NCBI GenBank assembly: GCA_002309295.1
Contig: DBXF01000005.1
Location: forward strand, 1 to 17,437
Direction: 5' to 3'
DNA length: 17,437 nt
Source: Bacteroidales bacterium UBA1219
Lineage (GTDB): Bacteria > Bacteroidota > Bacteroidia > Bacteroidales > P3
The position numbers and the translations under genes are program-made. A model generated the notes under the pieces. It did no database searches, was not told where the DNA came from, and worked only from the letters and a program-made list of their open reading frames with translations. Shown in pieces: positions 14,085 through 17,437 of the stretch (within the stretch, counting starts at the first letter, position 1; every line of letters begins with the position of its first letter).

Positions 14085-16010
14085 ATGAAAAAGGCAACCC
14101 CTTGTAAATCACAGTTTTCGCACCTGTACTACCTGCTTTCGGTGTATGCGGTGGGGATAGTGGCTTTTGCTCTGTTCCGTTGCATCAACACCTTGGTTTT
14201 CTGGCTCAAAGCCGACCAAACCGGCTGGGGCTTCGACCTTGCAAGGGCCTTTTGTATGGGCTGGCGGTTCGACACAGTGATAAGTTGTTACATCCTTGCC
14301 CTGCCGTTGCTCTATCTCTTTGTAATCAAGCTGATTGGCGTAAGGCGCAGAGGCTTTTACCTCGGGGCGCACATCTTCATCATGGTGCTCTATATGGTGT
14401 CGTTTTTCGCCTGTGCGGCGGATATACCGTATTTCAATTACTTTTTCACAAGGCTCAACGTGTCGGCACTTGCGTGGATGGACTCGCCCGCCTTTGTGGT
14501 GAAGATGATTGTGGAGGAACCACGTTTTCTGCTCTATCTTGCTGTCTTTCTGATTTTTGCGGTGGCCTACGTGCTGGCGATGCGTCGGCTTTACCGTAAA
14601 TTTCTCAAAGAGAGCGGGGGTAATATTCAGTATTCTAAGCAGATAGTTGTGGGGTTGCTTTTGGTGGGAATCTGTTTCTTGGGTATGCGCGGTCGTATAG
14701 CCATGAAAAGTCCCATACGCGTGGGCACCGCCTATTTCTGCAACGACCCCTTCCTCAACCAACTGGGACTCAACCCGATGTACACTTTTTTCAACAGCAT
14801 CAAGGAAAGCCGCAAAAACAAGGACATCCACCTTATCGACTCCGACGCTGCCGCCGACGTCTATGCCCGACAGCTGGTCGACAACACCCTGTACGACAGT
14901 AATATAGTGCAGCTCCGCCCAAATACCAATGTGGTTGTAGTGATAATGGAGTCGATGGCGGCCTGCCGTGTCACCCATTTCAACCCTGCCGCGCCGCCCA
15001 CGCCGCAGCTCGACAGTATCGCCGCCCACGGTCTCAGCTTCGAAAACGCCTACAGTGCGGGAATCCACACCTACAACGGCATCTACTCTACGCTGTTTTC
15101 GTTCCCCGCTGTGCTCGACCATCACAGCATGAAAAAGACCGACATTCCGGTGATGTGCGGGATGCCCCACCATTTCAAGGCTCACGGCTACCACACCATG
15201 TATTTCACCACCCACGACGACCAGTTCGATAATGTTGCGGGATTTCTGTATGCCAATGATATAGAGCAGGTTGTGTCGCAGAAAGACTATCCTGCCGACG
15301 AAGTGAAAAGCACCCTCGGCGTGCCCGACCACGTGCTGTTCCGCCATGTGGTGGAGGAGTTGGACAAAGCTAAGGACAAGCCTTTCTTCGCCGCCGTAAT
15401 GACCGCCAGCTACCACAACCCCTACGTGCTGCCCGACGACATCGGCTGGAAACCGCAGTCGGAGAGCATGGACGACAAGATGGTGGAGTACGCCGACTGG
15501 TCGATAGGGGAGTTTATGCGGATGGCAAAAGAGCGGCCGTGGTTCGAAAACACTCTGTTCGTCTTTGTGGCCGACCACGGCGTTTCGGGCAATTCGCCCT
15601 ACGATATGTCGCTAAATTACCACCACATGCCAATGATTTTCTACTGTCCGTCGCAGATACCGCCGCAGACGCGCTCACAGCTGGCGTTGCAGATCGACAT
15701 CGGTCCCACGGTGTTGGGAATGCTCTTCCCCGACGACGACAACAGCACTTTCGGCCTCGACCTGCAGCGACAGAGGCGGCAGTACGCCTTTTTCAGTGCC
15801 GACGACAAAATCGGGGTGCTCGACAGCGCCCGTTTCTACCGTTACAGAGTCGCCGACGCCAACGAGGCGTTGTACTTCTATCGTTCCGAAGATGTTGAAA
15901 ACCATATAGATGCCGAACGCCCCCAAGCCGATGCCATGCGGGAGTACGGTTTCGGCATGATACAGCACGCTTTCGACCGCCTGAAAAACAAAAAGACCTC
16001 CTGCCGGTAG
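14085..16010 (+). CDS. LTA synthase-family (alkaline phosphatase superfamily) membrane phosphotransferase
   Basis: A 641-residue membrane enzyme with five predicted transmembrane helices (about residues 18-41, 63-85, 94-112, 147-166 and 187-202), then a large extracytoplasmic sulfatase-fold domain. Metal and nucleophile residues match LtaS: E289 in VVIMESM, T329 in GIHTYNG as the phosphorylated threonine, and D497-H498 in VADHG. Bacteroidetes make no lipoteichoic acid, so the likely job is moving a phosphoglycerol or phosphoethanolamine-type group onto a lipid or glycan at the outer face of the inner membrane. The final KNKKTSCR is encoded by a 29-bp sequence found again at 16972, so the natural C terminus may have been altered. 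No promoter box is evident upstream. Confidence 0.88.
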   Translation: MKKATPCKSQFSHLYYLLSVYAVGIVAFALFRCINTLVFWLKADQTGWGFDLARAFCMGWRFDTVISCYILALPLLYLFVIKLIGVRRRGFYLGAHIFIMVLYMVSFFACAADIPYFNYFFTRLNVSALAWMDSPAFVVKMIVEEPRFLLYLAVFLIFAVAYVLAMRRLYRKFLKESGGNIQYSKQIVVGLLLVGICFLGMRGRIAMKSPIRVGTAYFCNDPFLNQLGLNPMYTFFNSIKESRKNKDIHLIDSDAAADVYARQLVDNTLYDSNIVQLRPNTNVVVVIMESMAACRVTHFNPAAPPTPQLDSIAAHGLSFENAYSAGIHTYNGIYSTLFSFPAVLDHHSMKKTDIPVMCGMPHHFKAHGYHTMYFTTHDDQFDNVAGFLYANDIEQVVSQKDYPADEVKSTLGVPDHVLFRHVVEELDKAKDKPFFAAVMTASYHNPYVLPDDIGWKPQSESMDDKMVEYADWSIGEFMRMAKERPWFENTLFVFVADHGVSGNSPYDMSLNYHHMPMIFYCPSQIPPQTRSQLALQIDIGPTVLGMLFPDDDNSTFGLDLQRQRRQYAFFSADDKIGVLDSARFYRYRVADANEALYFYRSEDVENHIDAERPQADAMREYGFGMIQHAFDRLKNKKTSCR

Positions 16011-16012
16011 GG
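15984..16012. repeat. 29-bp direct repeat, copy 1
   Basis: The stretch starting AAAAACAAAAAGACCTC and ending GCCGGTAGGG is repeated at 16972-17000 with one difference (C at 16001 against T at 16989). This copy covers the last codons and the TAG stop of the LTA-synthase-family gene. The two copies lie in the same orientation, 988 bp apart, and flank the secreted-protein gene. Confidence 0.95.
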
Positions 16013-16020
16013 AGAAGGTC
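15984..16020 (-). terminator. minus-strand intrinsic terminator overlapping the end of the 14085 gene
   Basis: Read on the minus strand, GACCTTCT (16020-16013) pairs with AGGAGGTC (16001-15994) in eight base pairs with one G-T pair, around a ten-base loop, followed by TTTTTGTTTTT. On the plus strand there is no T-run, so it does not end the gene it overlaps. No minus-strand gene lies to its right in this window that would need it. Confidence 0.7.
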
Positions 16021-16083
16021 AGTGTTCGTCCATTCATTACAATCATATTCATATTGATAGAAAATATTAAACTAAACAGCAAC

Positions 16084-16782
16084 ATGAAAAAAATATTTTT
16101 GTTACTTTTTATACTGCTTTTTTATTTATCAAGCATTGCAGTGGAGCCTTGGTCGGGTATTGGCGTAGTATATTTTAGGTGCCATTATCCCGAAATGACA
16201 GAAAAATCAATAAATATCGACATCTTTGATTCCACCTTGACGAAAATAATCTTGTCCATCAATTCGAAAAATTACTATCGGAGCAAAGAAATAGAGTTTA
16301 TAGAGTTTGCCGATGAGGTTAAAGGATTGTGCATTAGCTCCATTCAGGAAAATGCAATAAAAGTGATTCTTAAAAATAGTGATAATCAAGTACAGTATGG
16401 GTGGTTGAAAAGAGACAATAAAGATATTGGTTATTGTCTTTGGTCGTCATTGATACCTGTTCAGAAAGTTGTTTTCCCGATAAACAACAAAGGGGGAGGA
16501 AACCAGATTGTTTTTTTCAAGACGCCCGGCGGTGAAATATTAAATGTTCAGATTCCTAAAATGACGGAACTTTGGTATGAATACAAGAATGAGATAATCA
16601 AAGTATTAGATTGCGATTTGATTCCAACTGGACGTGTTTTCAAAAATATATGGATGCAAGTAGACATTTCTTTCCCTCATGATGAAGGTCAAGATGATTT
16701 CGAATGTCACCGCATTCGGTGTTGGATTCGTTATCTTGATGATTTTGGTCGTCCTTTGGTTTGGTATCATACCCGAGACTAA
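16084..16782 (+). CDS. secreted protein of unknown function
   Basis: A 232-residue protein with a classical signal peptide: KK at the start, a hydrophobic run over about residues 4-18, and a probable cleavage after SSIA. No lipobox cysteine. The mature protein is rich in beta-prone residues, with a C-terminal block DFECHRIRCWIRYLDDFGRPLVWYHTRD that looks like a conserved domain end, but I recognise no named family. An in-frame TTG at 16054 exists, yet the signal peptide fixes the ATG at 16084. The gene is strongly AT-rich compared with its left neighbour and is bracketed by the two 29-bp direct repeats, which may point to insertion or duplication. Confidence 0.7.
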   Translation: MKKIFLLLFILLFYLSSIAVEPWSGIGVVYFRCHYPEMTEKSINIDIFDSTLTKIILSINSKNYYRSKEIEFIEFADEVKGLCISSIQENAIKVILKNSDNQVQYGWLKRDNKDIGYCLWSSLIPVQKVVFPINNKGGGNQIVFFKTPGGEILNVQIPKMTELWYEYKNEIIKVLDCDLIPTGRVFKNIWMQVDISFPHDEGQDDFECHRIRCWIRYLDDFGRPLVWYHTRD

Positions 16783-16971
16783 CAAGTTGCTTCGGAGTTA
16801 TAATTGAAAAAATCATCAAAATAATCCATTAAAACCGTAAATGACAAACACAAATGCCGCATTTAGCCGCAAATAGCACAAACGGCAACAGCCCCAACCA
16901 AACGATTTTTGCAAAAAAGTTGAAATAAAGGAAAAAATATCATACTTCTTTTTAATCGAATGCCACTGTCC
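16783..16971. other. AT-rich spacer without recognisable gene
   Basis: No reading frame, clear promoter box or terminator stands out. GCCGC occurs twice 11 bp apart in the stretch around 16857-16873, and A-rich runs surround it. It may hold decayed sequence between the secreted-protein gene and the second 29-bp repeat. Confidence 0.5.
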
Positions 16972-17000
16972 AAAAACAAAAAGACCTCTTGCCGGTAGGG
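16972..17000. repeat. 29-bp direct repeat, copy 2
   Basis: 28 of 29 bases match copy 1 at 15984-16012. Here the right-hand partner arm is changed (GGAGGATG in place of AGAAGGTC), so only CCTC/GAGG can pair and the minus-strand terminator seen in copy 1 is largely lost. It is intergenic. Confidence 0.95.
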
Positions 17001-17068
17001 TGGAGGATGTAAAAATTCTTTGTTTCGATGTGTGAAACTGTCTTATATTGAATGATTTAGAACAAAAA

Positions 17069-17099
17069 TTTGGCAGATTGAAATAAAATCGTATCTTTG
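17069..17099 (+). promoter_or_regulatory. complete sigma-ABfr promoter at the right edge
   Basis: TTTG at 17069-17072 and TATCTTTG at 17092-17099 are 19 bp apart and followed by CA, a full consensus match. It predicts a start near 17106 and a leader of roughly 97 nt to the ATG at 17203. Confidence 0.85.
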
Positions 17100-17202
17100 C
17101 AGTGTCGTTTTGCTCGTTATTTGTTCAACGGATTACGCAAAAAATCGGATAAAATGACTATGAAATCAAAAATAATGTAAAATTAGAAGTTCCCTTAAGG
17201 TG

Positions 17203-17430
17203 ATGAGTCGTTTTTTTTTCATAATTATCATTAGTATTTGTCTTGTTTCATGTGTACATACCATGAAAAAGTCTGTATATAGTTTGGATGATATAAAAGT
17301 GTTGAGACAAGATTGGGACGATTGTATGACCAAATTGACCTATTTTTATAAAGATAGTGTAGAAATTGGTTCTGCACTGTTTTATTATCCAGGAAGAGAT
17401 GGTTGGTTTCTTATATGTAATAGTTCATAA
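17203..17430 (+). CDS. short lipoprotein, possibly truncated
   Basis: A 75-residue frame with a lipoprotein signal peptide, hydrophobic residues 4-15 and lipobox LVSC with C17. The mature part is only 58 residues (KKSVYSLDDIKVLRQDWDD and onward) and ends abruptly after WFLICNSS, so it may be the front part of a longer protein cut by a frameshift or stop. The window ends 7 bp later, so this cannot be settled. A GTG at 17200 is in frame, but the ATG at 17203, just after AAGG, is preferred. A run of nine T (17211-17219) lies in the signal peptide codons. A full promoter precedes it. No family is recognised. Confidence 0.55.
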   Translation: MSRFFFIIIISICLVSCVHTMKKSVYSLDDIKVLRQDWDDCMTKLTYFYKDSVEIGSALFYYPGRDGWFLICNSS

Positions 17431-17437
17431 CGTTATT

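Overview
The window looks like chromosomal DNA of an anaerobic member of the Bacteroidetes, most likely Bacteroidales. Several start sites carry the Bacteroidetes sigma-ABfr -7 box (TAnnTTTG, usually followed by CA), two with a well-spaced TTTG -33 box. Shine-Dalgarno sequences are mostly absent. Genes are moderately GC-rich with C-ending codons, spacers are AT-rich, and secreted proteins are mostly lipoproteins. Every supported gene is on the + strand.

Left part (1-5268), lipid and acyl-CoA metabolism: the 3' end of fabF, a repeat-rich spacer, fabG, a second spacer with REP-like hairpins, then etfB, etfA and a long acyl-CoA dehydrogenase, closed by a strong terminator at 5301. The Etf pair would pass electrons to or from the dehydrogenase. 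EtfB carries the GRQAIDGDTAQVGP segment familiar from anaerobic, partly electron-bifurcating, Etf systems.

Middle part (5269-8173): a promoter leads into a small broken reading frame, then a Schlafen/AlbA_2-type ATP-binding regulator with a TQGV repeat, then hydE with a 3-bp gap. HydE is an [FeFe]-hydrogenase maturase with both its radical-SAM cysteines and the three auxiliary-cluster cysteines. Together with the Etf/dehydrogenase genes it suggests a hydrogen-metabolising fermenter.

Right part (8174-17437), envelope and accessory genes: a small lipoprotein with its own promoter and terminator, an M3 (Dcp-like) peptidase lipoprotein, a lipoprotein with a TonB C-terminal fold, an unrecognised 171-residue protein, an AAA_14/DUF4143 ATPase, an LTA-synthase-type phosphotransferase membrane protein, a secreted protein of unknown function, and a short lipoprotein frame at the right edge. 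Several of these genes are visibly more AT-rich than the metabolic genes.

The most unusual features are non-coding. (1) Six copies of a 17-bp core recur at exactly 32-bp intervals directly upstream of the DUF4143 ATPase promoter. (2) Several spacers are built from degenerate tandem units with a strict 7-bp period (8 bp in one), with different sequence each time but the same period; two start at a stop codon and two end at a promoter. (3) GGA/GAA/AGT-loop hairpins and a dispersed stem-loop sharing CGCAGTGTGG occur on both sides of fabG. (4) A 29-bp direct repeat, with a minus-strand terminator in one copy, flanks the secreted-protein gene and supplies the last codons of the gene before it.
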